In this document: in pieces, positions 34,721-43,792 of the stretch
How the letters are laid out: each line of letters opens with the position of its first letter
Position numbering within the stretch: position 1 is the stretch's first letter
Assembly (NCBI GenBank): GCA_902363555.1
Contig: CABJAM010000007.1
Coordinates: 310,001-374,000, forward strand
DNA from: Lachnospiraceae bacterium
GTDB taxonomy: Bacteria; Bacillota; Clostridia; Lachnospirales; Lachnospiraceae
Length of the DNA stretch: 64,000 nt
Reading direction: 5' to 3'
Program-made: the position numbers and the translations under genes
Notes under the pieces: generated by a model
What the model saw: only the letters and a program-made list of their open reading frames with translations
What the model was told of the DNA's origin: nothing
Database searches by the model: none

Positions 34721-34799
34721 ACTTATCAATCTCCTTTTATAAAATTAGCCGGCTGGACGCCGAAGCCTTTTATCATTCAATTCGCATTTATCAGTAATA

Positions 34800-34827
34800 G
34801 TAACGCCCAGCGGTGCCGAACGCTTAC
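34800..34827. repeat. Degenerate palindrome, copy h
   Basis: GTAACGCCC and GAACGCTTAC resemble the dispersed palindrome but need an indel to pair. Low certainty. Confidence 0.3.
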
Positions 34828-34926
34828 AAAACTTCAAATTTAAATAGTCCTGCTCCTTTATTATAATTGCCCGGCGGCATTAAGTAAAGATATTCGTGAA
34901 AAAAACAGCCGGTAAATTTATGTAAT

Positions 34927-34955
34927 GTAACAGTTCAGACAGGCTGAACGATTAC
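34927..34955. repeat. Dispersed 29-bp palindrome, copy g
   Basis: GTAACAGTTC, 9-nt spacer, GAACGATTAC; 8 of 10 positions pair. Between the DUF4129-like gene end and ferritin. Confidence 0.75.
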
Positions 34956-34975
34956 GGGCTCACGGCCACCTGGAG

Positions 34976-36238
34976 TCAGTCACTCTTTCGAAGCCGGGCA
35001 TAAAGCCGCCGTGCCAGCGCCGCTGCCTTACCGTTGGCATTGCCATCGTACCGGGCCTGAATATACAAATCGCGCAGAGCTTCAAGCGCCTCCGGATCAT
35101 TAAATTTCTTATCAGCTTTTGACTGCACGTCAAGGCTTGTATCACAATCATGGAGAACAATTCCCTTATCCTTATACAGCCGTAAAAATCTCCGATACTG
35201 CCTGCGCACCCCCGCCGCCGGCCCTCTTTGTCGGTCTGCCGATGCCATAGCTACGTAAGGCTGTTCCGATAAAGTACTTACCATCGTCATTCCCGTCACC
35301 TTCGCATCTTTTGGCCCATGACCTGAAATCCACCGAAAAAACAGCCATAGTAAGACGATCAGCGCAAAAATCCCCAGGGCCGCAATGATATAGACGCCCA
35401 GAGAATTGCCGGAAGAAGAAACTTCACTACCATAAACAAGCTCCTGCGATCCCTCCACAGCATCCGTAACGCTCTCCACCATCGCAGTACGCAGCCCAAG
35501 CCTGGAAAGCCCCCACTGCGCCACACTGGCGATCCCCCAAATCACATACCCGATCCCCATAAGGAGCAACTGCAAAACAGGAGCAATCATATGGAGATAT
35601 ACGAACTTCATACCTGATAAGATCCCTTTCAGGACAACTTCACTGGATAAGCACCAAGACAACGCCAGCAGTGCCAATACAGCTAAAAAATTGCCCATTT
35701 GAAAGTTGCGCGCCATGTACACTACCGGTTCATGTCGCAGTGACCGCATCAAAATCACCGAGGCGATCACCGTCATCACAGCCAGAGGAAGCGATACCGT
35801 CATAATTACTTCCAGACCACCAACCATGGAGACAAAAATTGCGAATATTATGTAAACCTTGCAAAACAAAGAAAATATATTTACCTGGCGGTACCAGGAC
35901 AATTCCGCAGGACCTGTCAACGCCGAATAAATCACATAAATAACGCCCGGTGCTAAAACGATGCATCGAAACAGCGATGCTCCCGGAAGAAAAAAGCACA
36001 GGACCAGTGGGGCCAGCGCAATAAAACGCCGCCGGCTCTGTCCGCCATCTTTTTTCCGTATGCCGGCGCATACGCCAAAACACAGACACATAATAAAAAC
36101 CGGGAGCAGCAGATTCCCACTGCCCAGAAACGATGCATCTGCTCCAGCCACACTGCCAGCAAACGCTGCCGCAGCTCCGCTAAAGGCATAAAAGAACGCC
36201 AGATCTGCCATCATTCTGAGAAAATACAGTAAAATCAT
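34976..36238 (-). CDS. Membrane protein with DUF4129-like C-terminus
   Basis: 420 residues. About eight membrane helices (the first is ILLYFLRMMADLAFFYAFSG) are followed by a helix-rich cytoplasmic domain with FLRLYKDKGI and LYIQARYDGNANGKAAALAR, the pattern of DUF4129 near the C-terminus. Last gene of the MoxR / DUF58 / membrane protein operon; the start overlaps the DUF58 stop (ATGA). In many bacteria this trio assembles with transglutaminase-like or von Willebrand proteins; here the partner is missing. Confidence 0.75.
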   Translation of the reverse strand: MILLYFLRMMADLAFFYAFSGAAAAFAGSVAGADASFLGSGNLLLPVFIMCLCFGVCAGIRKKDGGQSRRRFIALAPLVLCFFLPGASLFRCIVLAPGVIYVIYSALTGPAELSWYRQVNIFSLFCKVYIIFAIFVSMVGGLEVIMTVSLPLAVMTVIASVILMRSLRHEPVVYMARNFQMGNFLAVLALLALSWCLSSEVVLKGILSGMKFVYLHMIAPVLQLLLMGIGYVIWGIASVAQWGLSRLGLRTAMVESVTDAVEGSQELVYGSEVSSSGNSLGVYIIAALGIFALIVLLWLFFRWISGHGPKDAKVTGMTMVSTLSEQPYVAMASADRQRGPAAGVRRQYRRFLRLYKDKGIVLHDCDTSLDVQSKADKKFNDPEALEALRDLYIQARYDGNANGKAAALARRLYARLRKSD

Positions 36239-37308
36239 GGCATTACCTCCCTCATCCCGATCACCTGATACTGCCCATCCGTTGCTTCCTGAAACAAAAG
36301 TGACAGGCCGGCATCCGAAAATTCATCATCCGGAGTAATAAAAATACATCCTCCAGGTGTCGTCCGCCGCTCCAAAGACTTTTTAGCCAGCGACGCACAG
36401 GACATACCGGCCTTGTACGTGGCCCGCCCGAGACATTCTAAAACACTCTGAAAATGATTACCGCCAAGCCCTTCGCCCACCTCCGGCTCTCCCCAGCCGC
36501 CATCAGTCACAGCATTGGTGAAAAAATCATAGGGAATTTCCCGCTCCTCCAATACTTTGCACACCATGCGTGCCAGGGAAAAGCCGTATTCCAGCACAAG
36601 TTCCCTGTCATCCACAGTCGTGTCCACATTTAAGATCACCCGGACCGACGGCTGAGCCGTATGATCCAGAGTTCTCACCATAAGCCCCAGACCTCTGGCA
36701 CTCTGGGTCCAGGAAATCATTTTCATCGGTTCCCTGCCTGTATATTCCCGGTATCCCGCCGTCAGCACCGGGTCCTCATACAGAAAACGGCGCACCGGAT
36801 AATCGCCCAAAATGCCGCCGGAGAGCACGGCTGCCGGCATGGCAGAAATCTCCCTGGGCGCCACTACGATCTCACGATATTGCTCCAACCGGCGCACCTG
36901 CTCTGCAATCCCAAGAAAATCACCGCCATAAACGACCGGGTGGGGAATCACAAACTTACCCCGCTCATGGATGACCACCTCTATAGACAGCTCCGCCTGT
37001 TCACCAGGCCGCAGCCACAACGTGCGGATAACCGAAGGACCGCCGCCAGGACCTTTTTGGATATGCCCGGCCGCCTCACTGTCGGACAAATGCATTGTTT
37101 CAGGGAAATTCACACGCACCTTAATATAGGACATCGTGTGCCTTCCATTATTTTTCAGCGTGACCCGCAGACGAAACGCTTCCCCCGGCTCAGCCACATT
37201 CCTGTCCGTCCGGTAGACCGCCGAAAGGCTCTGCAGCCCACGGCGAAGCATCCGCCGCTGAAGGATCAGCGCCATAACCACAAGAATTATAATAAATATA
37301 AATATCAT
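36235..37308 (-). CDS. DUF58 domain-containing protein
   Basis: 357 residues. A single N-terminal membrane helix (FIFIIILVVMALILQ) precedes a beta-rich outer region (RVTLKNNGRHTMSYIKVRVN) and the DUF58 core (REYTGREPMKMISWTQSARG, ILNVDTTVDDRELVLEY). DUF58 proteins are the usual partner of MoxR ATPases, probably in folding or assembly at the envelope. Start codon overlaps the MoxR stop by 4 bp. Confidence 0.88.
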   Translation of the reverse strand: MIFIFIIILVVMALILQRRMLRRGLQSLSAVYRTDRNVAEPGEAFRLRVTLKNNGRHTMSYIKVRVNFPETMHLSDSEAAGHIQKGPGGGPSVIRTLWLRPGEQAELSIEVVIHERGKFVIPHPVVYGGDFLGIAEQVRRLEQYREIVVAPREISAMPAAVLSGGILGDYPVRRFLYEDPVLTAGYREYTGREPMKMISWTQSARGLGLMVRTLDHTAQPSVRVILNVDTTVDDRELVLEYGFSLARMVCKVLEEREIPYDFFTNAVTDGGWGEPEVGEGLGGNHFQSVLECLGRATYKAGMSCASLAKKSLERRTTPGGCIFITPDDEFSDAGLSLLFQEATDGQYQVIGMREVMP

Positions 37309-38267
37309 ACGCTCTCCAGCGGAACCTTAACATTCCTTATGATCTTTTCCAGAAACCGCATGGCCTCCCCGACGCCGGTTCGGCGCTCCTGCATCATCCG
37401 GTGGCTCAGCACAAAAGGCGCCGTATATTTCACATCCTCTGGAATCACAAAGCCGCGTCCGTGAAAAAGCGCCGTTACCTGCGATGCCTTATAAAGCGCG
37501 ATTGCCCCACGCGTCGATACCCCGCGGACAAAATTGCTCTCCTCCCGGGTGCCGGAAATAATGTCCATCAGATAATTCAAAACATCCGTGGACATCCTTA
37601 CTTCCTTAAAAATACTGCGCGCCTCCCGCGTCTCTTCATCGGAAACTACCCGCTGCAAACCATTGACAATATCCAGCGTGGAAGGCCTGCGGATCACGTC
37701 CATTTCCTGCGCCCGGTTCATATATCCCAGCGACAGCCGCATAAAAAAGCGGTCGATCTGCGCTTCCGGCAATGGAAATGTGCCGGAAGATTCCAGCGGA
37801 TTCTGAGTGGCCATGACCATAAACGGCTCCTCCAAAAGGCTGGTCACACCGTCCACCGTAATCTGCCGCTCCTCCATGGCCTCCAAAAGACTGGACTGTG
37901 TCCTTGGGGTGGCGCGGTTGATCTCGTCGGCCAGAACGATATTTGTAAACAGCGGCCCCGGCCGAAACTGGAAATCGCCGCTCTTTGGGTTGTAAAAATT
38001 AATGCCCGTCAAATCGGACGGCATCAGATCCGGTGTAAACTGGATCCGCTTAAAATCGCCGCCGATGGACTTTGCAAATGCCCGCAGCAGCATCGTCTTT
38101 CCCGTTCCCGGCACATCCTCCAAAAGCACATGACCACCGCAGATAAAACAGGTCAGCAAAAGAGAAATCACCTCATCTTTGCCAACGATCACCTGCGCAC
38201 AATTTTTTACAATTTTATTATGATAGGACTTAAAACTGTCGATCTGGTGTTGATTCAAATTTTCCAT
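37305..38267 (-). CDS. MoxR-family AAA+ ATPase
   Basis: 320 residues. Walker A LLEDVPGTGKTMLLRAFA near residue 45, Walker B VLADEINRATPRTQSSLLEA, sensor 1 in MATQNPLESSGTFPLPEA. MoxR proteins act as chaperone-like ATPases on metal-dependent or envelope complexes, with DUF58 as partner. Two ATG codons (38273, 38267) are possible starts; a weak GTGGGG precedes the second. Confidence 0.93.
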   Translation of the reverse strand: MENLNQHQIDSFKSYHNKIVKNCAQVIVGKDEVISLLLTCFICGGHVLLEDVPGTGKTMLLRAFAKSIGGDFKRIQFTPDLMPSDLTGINFYNPKSGDFQFRPGPLFTNIVLADEINRATPRTQSSLLEAMEERQITVDGVTSLLEEPFMVMATQNPLESSGTFPLPEAQIDRFFMRLSLGYMNRAQEMDVIRRPSTLDIVNGLQRVVSDEETREARSIFKEVRMSTDVLNYLMDIISGTREESNFVRGVSTRGAIALYKASQVTALFHGRGFVIPEDVKYTAPFVLSHRMMQERRTGVGEAMRFLEKIIRNVKVPLESV

Positions 38268-38317
38268 ATACATCCCCACTATTTTAATTTATTTTTTTCC
38301 TGCAAATTGCTGCCTGG

Positions 38318-38965
38318 TCACAATTCTTTGTTTTGAAAAATTGAAAGCGATATAATAAATGATACAATGCTAATGACAAGGCCCGACGCAAACAATAAAA
38401 TACTCAATACATATTGCGGCAGAGACATGAAAAAATCCATAAAGGAATTAGCAACAGCAGCATTTCCCATACTTTTAATGATAAGCGGTATTCCAAAGCC
38501 GACCACCATCACCACGATGATACTTATGTACTTTGTATTTTCATAACCAAATTTAAATTCTGCCGGAATCATAAAGCCTCGCAGCAGACACATTCCCAGA
38601 AATGCGGCAGCAACTGTAATCACATTAATAGACGTAATATATTGGGGTACGATCAGGGCCTCGATGGAATATACAAGGGTTGTAAATACAAATACGATTA
38701 AATCAAATACATATTTACATAAGACCAATGTACTTTTGGAATACGGAGTTATGCTCAAATATGCGTATGCCTTTTGATATTTAGATTCATTCATTGATAT
38801 GCTTCCCGGCAACATAACCGCAAAAATAAGAATTATCGAGATAAAGTTTAACGTAGATCCAACATTTCCTGTCTGATTCAGAACGATCGGCAAAATAACC
38901 GCCATGAGAAATACAAGTGGAATAAATTTTTTGATTAATAGAATCTCTTTCATCACTAAGCTCAA
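38318..38965 (-). CDS. ABC-2 transporter permease
   Basis: 215 residues, six predicted helices (LVFLMAVILPIVLNQ; ISIILIFAVMLPGS). It couples to the ATPase upstream through an ATGA overlap. Similar small ABC-2 permeases in clostridia occur with a GntR regulator, which is not present here. Substrate unknown. Confidence 0.8.
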   Translation of the reverse strand: MSLVMKEILLIKKFIPLVFLMAVILPIVLNQTGNVGSTLNFISIILIFAVMLPGSISMNESKYQKAYAYLSITPYSKSTLVLCKYVFDLIVFVFTTLVYSIEALIVPQYITSINVITVAAAFLGMCLLRGFMIPAEFKFGYENTKYISIIVVMVVGFGIPLIIKSMGNAAVANSFMDFFMSLPQYVLSILLFASGLVISIVSFIISLSIFQNKEL

Positions 38966-39717
38966 ACTATCTCCCCCCCATTTTCTGACTTTATGTACTT
39001 TAACATAAAATCTTCGATCGATTTTCCCTGTGCTCTATCGTGAAGCATTTCTTTGGACATAGAAAATACAATGCGACCGTTGTGGATCATAATCAATTGA
39101 TCGGCCACCTTATCCAAGTCTGATGTTATATGCGTTGAAAAAAACACACTGTTTTCGCCGGATGACTTATATTCCATTAAAATATCCAATACCTGCGCTC
39201 TTATAAGTGGATCTAACCCGCTTGTAGGCTCGTCCATAATAAGAAATGCCGGATCGTGGGAAAGCGCATAGGCCAATGATAATTTCATTTTCATCCCCTT
39301 GGACAAATCTGAAATTTGCTTATTGCTATCAAGCTTAAACTTCTCAAGATACTTATGAAATGTTTCATCACTCCAGTTTTTATATGCTTTAGAAATAATA
39401 AACTTCATCTCTTTAATTGACAATTCTTCGTAATATGCACTGGCATCAAAAACCACGCCAATCTTCTCTTTTATCTCTTTTTCTTTGCCGGTAAATTTTT
39501 TTCCAAACAAAGTGACTGTTCCTGAATCCGGCTTTGATAAACCAAGCATTGTTCTTATCGTTGTGGTTTTTCCTGCCCCATTAATACCTACAAAGCCACA
39601 GATCGTATTTTTCTCAATGGAAAAGCTCACATTGTCCAGTCGAAAATTTTTATAACTTTTGTTCAAGTTTAGAACTTCTAATGTTGGCCCTTTAAATTCA
39701 TTTTCTTCATTAATCAT
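38962..39717 (-). CDS. ABC transporter ATP-binding protein
   Basis: 251 residues. Walker A GINGAGKTTTIRTMLG near residue 43, signature LSKGMKMKLSLAYAL, Walker B FLIMDEPTSGLDP, switch histidine in FFSTHITSD. Pairs with the permease at 38318. A weak ribosome site (GGAAGG) precedes it. Confidence 0.92.
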   Translation of the reverse strand: MINEENEFKGPTLEVLNLNKSYKNFRLDNVSFSIEKNTICGFVGINGAGKTTTIRTMLGLSKPDSGTVTLFGKKFTGKEKEIKEKIGVVFDASAYYEELSIKEMKFIISKAYKNWSDETFHKYLEKFKLDSNKQISDLSKGMKMKLSLAYALSHDPAFLIMDEPTSGLDPLIRAQVLDILMEYKSSGENSVFFSTHITSDLDKVADQLIMIHNGRIVFSMSKEMLHDRAQGKSIEDFMLKYIKSENGGEIV

Positions 39718-39786
39718 AAGTTGGGTTGATTCCTTCCATTTAGGTTTACAATCTCATTATGTTTACAATCTTAGCAACTCTAATAT

Positions 39787-40245
39787 TTAAAAATGTATCT
39801 CATAATAAAACCAGTGATCCATTATTTTTTCCGTATACTCCCAATTATCGCCATCCATCTCCTCCCATTTCCAGCCATTTCCGTCCTTTGTAAAATCCAC
39901 GACAGTTCCCTGGAACCCACATGGATTGCCATCCACAGAATAATAAAATCCTTTATATATTGTATTTGTTACCAATCCAAAAGCGGAAACATCGAATTGG
40001 ACCTGGTTTTCATAATAGGACACCGTATAGTTATGATATTTTTCATTTTCAACAGGCCTGTTTTTCAATACCTCATTGACATATAATTCCAATTCAACCT
40101 GATTCTTTTTCACGTAATTTGTTATACTCGTTTTTTGGTCTGATCGCTCACGCAGAATGAGGAAAATTATGAGAAGGACGATTAAAATAAGTACTGCTAT
40201 CATATATTTTTTATACTTTTTTATTGTACTTTCTTTATTTATCAT
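39787..40245 (-). CDS. Hypothetical membrane-anchored protein
   Basis: 152 residues. One N-terminal helix (YMIAVLILIVLLIIFLILR) and an outer domain rich in aromatic residues (YHNYTVSYYENQVQFDVS; GWKWEEMDGDNWEYTEKIMD). Start behind GAGAGGTGGAA. It lies upstream of the ABC genes on the same strand, 69 bp away, and may belong to them. Not recognised. Confidence 0.65.
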   Translation of the reverse strand: MINKESTIKKYKKYMIAVLILIVLLIIFLILRERSDQKTSITNYVKKNQVELELYVNEVLKNRPVENEKYHNYTVSYYENQVQFDVSAFGLVTNTIYKGFYYSVDGNPCGFQGTVVDFTKDGNGWKWEEMDGDNWEYTEKIMDHWFYYEIHF

Positions 40246-40323
40246 AAATTCCACCTCTCTGATTCGTCAAGTCCTTTTTCCTTAAGTTATTTTAACTTTT
40301 TGACCTTAACGCATCCCATATTC

Positions 40324-40347
40324 AAAAAAAGTATGCCCCTTCGGGCA
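40324..40347 (-). terminator. Intrinsic terminator after the propeller-like gene
   Basis: On the minus strand TGCCCGAAGGGGCA is followed after 3 nt by seven T (40324-40330). Confidence 0.8.
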
Positions 40348-40363
40348 CGCGCAAAGTTAATGC

Positions 40364-41464
40364 TTACGCATGGGCGCGCTTAGCGCGATAAGGTATATTA
40401 TATTCCACTGTTCCATCCTGATGATGAATCATAGATAAAATAAGACCGTAGTTATCTTTTAACCAATACAAATGCTCAGCTTTATCCATACTTTCCAAAT
40501 ACAGCATCTGATTATGAACATTATCGTATAACATTGGGTATTCATCAACCAGGTTCGTCCAAACCGTAAAATATTCATTAGCCTTCAGCTTATCTATATT
40601 ATATTCACCAGAAAATATGGTTGTTTCAGAGTCTATTAGTTTCAGTTCCATAACCGGCAGACCATTATCTGCATTCTCGCCGATAGAATAACGGGCCGCG
40701 ATATCATTCCCCGTACTAACATAATCATATATATTTTCCGGAATCTCCATCGTCTCCCCGGATGTGATATTCTTCAGGCGGGGCTGCGATCCATCAGAAT
40801 CTATTTGTAAATACCAAACTGCTCCATTCAACAACAGCTCATCCTGTAAATTATCTCCCAAAGCTTCTATCTGTCCTGTTTTCAGGTTATAACGGTACGC
40901 TGTTCCAACCCACTGTTGTCCTTCGTTCTTTAAAAGATCCTCAAAGTACCAATAGCCATCATGCAATACACGATGATTAGAAAAAACTGCCCCATTATAA
41001 CCGTCAGAATCCTGAGAATAGTCGAATATTTTTTCAAAATCTCCATTCTGGAGGTTATACATCCATAACTGAGCGATTTTTGACATAATACCCATGTCAT
41101 TGAATTCGCTTAAATATTCAAAAAATATGTATTCTTCGTTTGATGCAATGGTATACCATGATCCAGCATCCACATCCAGCAATTTAGTGTATTTTGACAG
41201 ATCAATCTGCCAGATGCCTATTTCATATATGTCTTCACCGTTGTCGGACAAACCACACAATAATGTATTTCTATCCAGTAAAGAAAGAACACTTAAAATT
41301 TGATCATTATATGTTAATGGGATGGCTACTGTAGTCAGCGTAAATTTATCGGATGCAGCCTGCAGATCGACCTTCACAACATCTTGAATCCCCGGTTCGT
41401 GACGGTCGGGGGGCGTTTCTTTTTTGGTATCCGTTTCGTCAATATTCACGGTTTCTGAATCCAC
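40364..41464 (-). CDS. Hypothetical beta-propeller-like protein, N-terminus doubtful
   Basis: 366 residues if it begins at GTG 41464, but that codon has no ribosome site. The body contains recurring WY/W-D repeats (GIWQIDLSKYTKLLDVD; AQLWMYNLQNGDFEKIFDY; TAYRYNLKTGQIEALGDN), consistent with a TolB- or DUF5050-like propeller. Relatives usually have a lipoprotein signal; here the open frame continues upstream through an acidic Ser/Thr/Glu linker to a TAG at 41579-41581 with no signal peptide. It therefore looks 5'-truncated. Confidence 0.5.
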   Translation of the reverse strand: MDSETVNIDETDTKKETPPDRHEPGIQDVVKVDLQAASDKFTLTTVAIPLTYNDQILSVLSLLDRNTLLCGLSDNGEDIYEIGIWQIDLSKYTKLLDVDAGSWYTIASNEEYIFFEYLSEFNDMGIMSKIAQLWMYNLQNGDFEKIFDYSQDSDGYNGAVFSNHRVLHDGYWYFEDLLKNEGQQWVGTAYRYNLKTGQIEALGDNLQDELLLNGAVWYLQIDSDGSQPRLKNITSGETMEIPENIYDYVSTGNDIAARYSIGENADNGLPVMELKLIDSETTIFSGEYNIDKLKANEYFTVWTNLVDEYPMLYDNVHNQMLYLESMDKAEHLYWLKDNYGLILSMIHHQDGTVEYNIPYRAKRAHA

Positions 41465-41578
41465 ATGATCCGCGGCAGACTTACCATCGCTTGATGATTC
41501 TGTACGATCCTCGGCGGACGTATCTCCGATTTCCGATTCCGTTTCATCCGCTGTGGACGTGCCATCGCTTTCCGTGAC

Positions 41579-41857
41579 CTAATCGGTCCGATTGCGGTTT
41601 TGTTCATCGTTGTGATCTGTGCGCACATGTGAATATGCGAAAGTTTCACTACTCATCCGCGATTTATATTCTACGTTTACACACTCCACTTTATTACATT
41701 CTAATATATAATCAGTAAAAAATCGCCCTTCTTTATATCCAAAACACTATGTAGCCAGTCATATGGTGCATCTGGATTCATAATATCAAAATAGCACGGC
41801 ATTCCATTACCCCTTCCATCACTTTTTCTTAATATTTTATCACATAAGCATATATTT
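41579..41857 (-). pseudogene. Decayed ORF with frameshift, unknown family
   Basis: Minus-strand reading gives GMPCYFDIMNPDAPYDWLHS and LDIKKGDF, then a frame shift at the six-A run 41717-41722. Restoring one base lets it continue through YILECNKVECVNVEYKSR and HVRTDHNDEQNRNRTD to the TAG at 41579. There is no start or promoter. The coding-like composition on both sides of the homopolymer supports a recent frameshift. It is not recognised, and it lies in frame with the linker of the downstream gene. Confidence 0.5.
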
Positions 41858-41864
41858 TACTAAC

Positions 41865-41972
41865 TTAAAAAGCCCCAAAAAACTTCACCACTGCGTTTAC
41901 AACATTATGATACACGATACGCTGACATAAATTTCCCTTCATATATGCCTTAATGGTTTCCGTCTCAGCTTC
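41865..41972 (-). pseudogene. Relic of a 2Fe-2S molybdenum-hydroxylase subunit
   Basis: The minus-strand frame reads ETETIKAYMKGNLCQR then IVYHNVVNAVVKFFGAF and ends at TAA 41865. It aligns with the C-terminus of the intact XdhC at 43901 (AIKAHMAGNLCRCTGYHN then IVNAVEKVLNE). One cluster cysteine is lost (CRC to CQR). Only the last 35 residues remain. The relic lies 2 kb from the intact operon and has the same orientation. Confidence 0.7.
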
Positions 41973-41975
41973 TAA

Positions 41976-42004
41976 TACAGTATTGCATTAATTTTGCTGC
42001 AATA
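41976..42004. repeat. Small AT-rich hairpin repeat, copy 2
   Basis: TACAGTATTGCATTAATTTTG core as at 9291; here TATTGC pairs with GCAATA. It abuts the 2Fe-2S relic. Confidence 0.5.
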
Positions 42005-42031
42005 AGCGCCTGATATCCGCATCAGAAACGC

Positions 42032-42078
42032 GTCTGCAAGCCGATGACGTAACGGGCCCTATGGCTAGCTATGCAGAC
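42032..42078. terminator. GTCTGCA/TGCAGAC hairpin
   Basis: Seven-bp perfect outer stem with a partly paired interior (AGCC/GGCT) and a T-rich stretch 15 bp downstream. Role uncertain. Confidence 0.4.
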
Positions 42079-42127
42079 ACGATTAAGGCCATTTTTGTGT
42101 TTTAGATATTTACATATTTTCTTCTAT

Positions 42128-42170
42128 TTCTGTTTACTTTTTACCTAAAAATGATATAATATAAACAGAA
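42128..42170 (+). promoter_or_regulatory. Promoter flanked by dyad, XRE-ImmA module
   Basis: TTTACT (42133-42138), 16 bp, TATAAT (42155-42160). The arms TTCTGTTTA (42128-42136) and TAAACAGAA (42162-42170) are a perfect 9-bp inverted repeat that overlaps the -35 and the start region, an arrangement suited to autorepression by the XRE protein. Confidence 0.7.
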
Positions 42171-42182
42171 GGAGGCGATGAT

Positions 42183-43223
42183 ATGTTTAATAAGAATTTG
42201 AAATATTACCGTTTAAAAAACAATATGTCCAAAAAGGAGCTCGCCTCATTGATCGGGGTAACTCCAATGGCAGTCACTTATTATGAGAGTGGCGAAAGAA
42301 GACCGGATATGATGACCATTAAGGCTATGGCAAAAGCACTCGGTGTAAAGGTTGCAGATTTTTTGAGTAACCGTAATGAAAATCTTGTTTTTTCTCACGG
42401 AGAGTTTCGTAAAGGCAGTAAATTGGCTGGAAGCAAACAGGAATACATCTGCGAAGATGTAGAAAAATACATGAGCAGATTTTATGCTGTAGTGGATATT
42501 TTGGGTGGTGAAGTATTACCAGAGGCTCCAAAAGTTCATGCGATCGTGCTTGCAGATAATCCAGAGGAAGATGCAAAAAAAATGAGAGAGTATCTTGAAG
42601 TTGCGGCATCCGGACCAGTTGGTAATTTGGTTCAGCTTTTGGAGAACCGGGGTATTTTAGTATATGCCTGTGATTTAGACGACAATGCCTTCTCAGGTAT
42701 GAACGGATTAGTCAACGAAAGACCATATATTGTTTTTAATAAAAACATGACTCCGGAAAGAATCCGCTCTACAATTGCACATGAAATGGCACACTTTATA
42801 TTTATTTGGCCAGATGATATGAAAGAAAAGGACATTGAAAATATGGCAACTGCTATTAGTGGTGCATTCCTTTTCCCAGCAGCTGATGCGAAAAGAGAAC
42901 TTGGTATTCGAAGAACCCGGATTAGTAAGGATATGGCTCTTATTTGCAGAGAATATGGCATTTCCATGTATCTATTGGTAAAAAGAGCGGCACTTTGCAA
43001 TATCATAACCAATAGCATGGAAAAAGATTTTTACATTAAAGCCGGGCAGGCAGGTTGGAAAAAGAATGAACCAGTCCGAAGTGAGGCTGAGGTTCCATTT
43101 TTGTTTGAATTACTTGTATTCAGAGCTGTAAGTGAAAATGAAATATCTGTTCAGAAGGGTGCAGAGTTGTTAGAACAGTCCTACGATTTTGTGACTGAAC
43201 ACTGCTTTGCTGCAGAGGATTAG
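42183..43223 (+). CDS. XRE-ImmA/IrrE fusion regulator/protease
   Basis: 346 residues. N-terminal HTH (SKKELASLIGVTPMAVTYYE) is fused to an ImmA/IrrE-type zinc peptidase (IAHEMAHFIF: His200, Glu201, His204; helix ENMATAISGAFLFPAADAK supplies the third ligand). Start follows AGAAGGAGGCG. Three bases after its stop begins a PIN-domain gene. Fusions of this type with PIN toxins are known, often with DUF4411. Low GC content relative to neighbours suggests acquisition. Confidence 0.87.
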   Translation: MFNKNLKYYRLKNNMSKKELASLIGVTPMAVTYYESGERRPDMMTIKAMAKALGVKVADFLSNRNENLVFSHGEFRKGSKLAGSKQEYICEDVEKYMSRFYAVVDILGGEVLPEAPKVHAIVLADNPEEDAKKMREYLEVAASGPVGNLVQLLENRGILVYACDLDDNAFSGMNGLVNERPYIVFNKNMTPERIRSTIAHEMAHFIFIWPDDMKEKDIENMATAISGAFLFPAADAKRELGIRRTRISKDMALICREYGISMYLLVKRAALCNIITNSMEKDFYIKAGQAGWKKNEPVRSEAEVPFLFELLVFRAVSENEISVQKGAELLEQSYDFVTEHCFAAED

Positions 43224-43226
43224 CCT

Positions 43227-43763
43227 ATGGAGTATATTAGCAGTGATACAAATGTATGGCTTGATTTTGTGGCAATTGATAGATTAAATCTTCCATTTCT
43301 TCTGCCATATGTATATCTGATGAATGATGAAACTGTTGATGATGAATTGCTTAGTCCGCCGGGCCTTAGTAATGAATTATTGCAGTTGGGTTTGCAAAAG
43401 ACCGAGCTGACAGAAGATGAATTTTTCCTGGCGGAGGAACTGGCATCAAAATATGCGAAACCATCGATCTATGATTGTATCGCATTGGCAATAGCTAAAG
43501 TTCGTGGATTAATACTTCTGACAGGTGACGGTCCACTCAGAAAGGCGGCAGTCATAGAGGGCGTAACAGTCATGGGAACAATTGGAATTCTTGATCAGCT
43601 ACATAGTAGAAAGCATATAACGGATGAAGAATATGCATATTGTATTCAGAAATTGCTTGAGAAGAATGGGGGCAAAGTACGTTTGCCAAAGCATGAACTG
43701 GAGATACGGTTGCAAAGGATCAGGAAACAAGATTGTATTTCAAAAACGGTCACTTTCGATTGA
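43227..43763 (+). CDS. PIN-domain protein, partner of XRE-ImmA fusion
   Basis: 178 residues. Acidic PIN residues: Asp7 in SSDTNVWLDF, a glutamate in the LSNELLQLG segment, Asp in YDCIALAIA and Asp in LTGDGPLRKA. The C-terminal 60 residues are basic and helical. Start behind AGAGG, 3 bp after the upstream stop. Predicted ribonuclease toxin controlled by the fusion protein; the pairing is the basis for the call. Confidence 0.75.
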   Translation: MEYISSDTNVWLDFVAIDRLNLPFLLPYVYLMNDETVDDELLSPPGLSNELLQLGLQKTELTEDEFFLAEELASKYAKPSIYDCIALAIAKVRGLILLTGDGPLRKAAVIEGVTVMGTIGILDQLHSRKHITDEEYAYCIQKLLEKNGGKVRLPKHELEIRLQRIRKQDCISKTVTFD

Positions 43764-43792
43764 CAATCATGCCTTTAAAGCGTCTCGGACAG

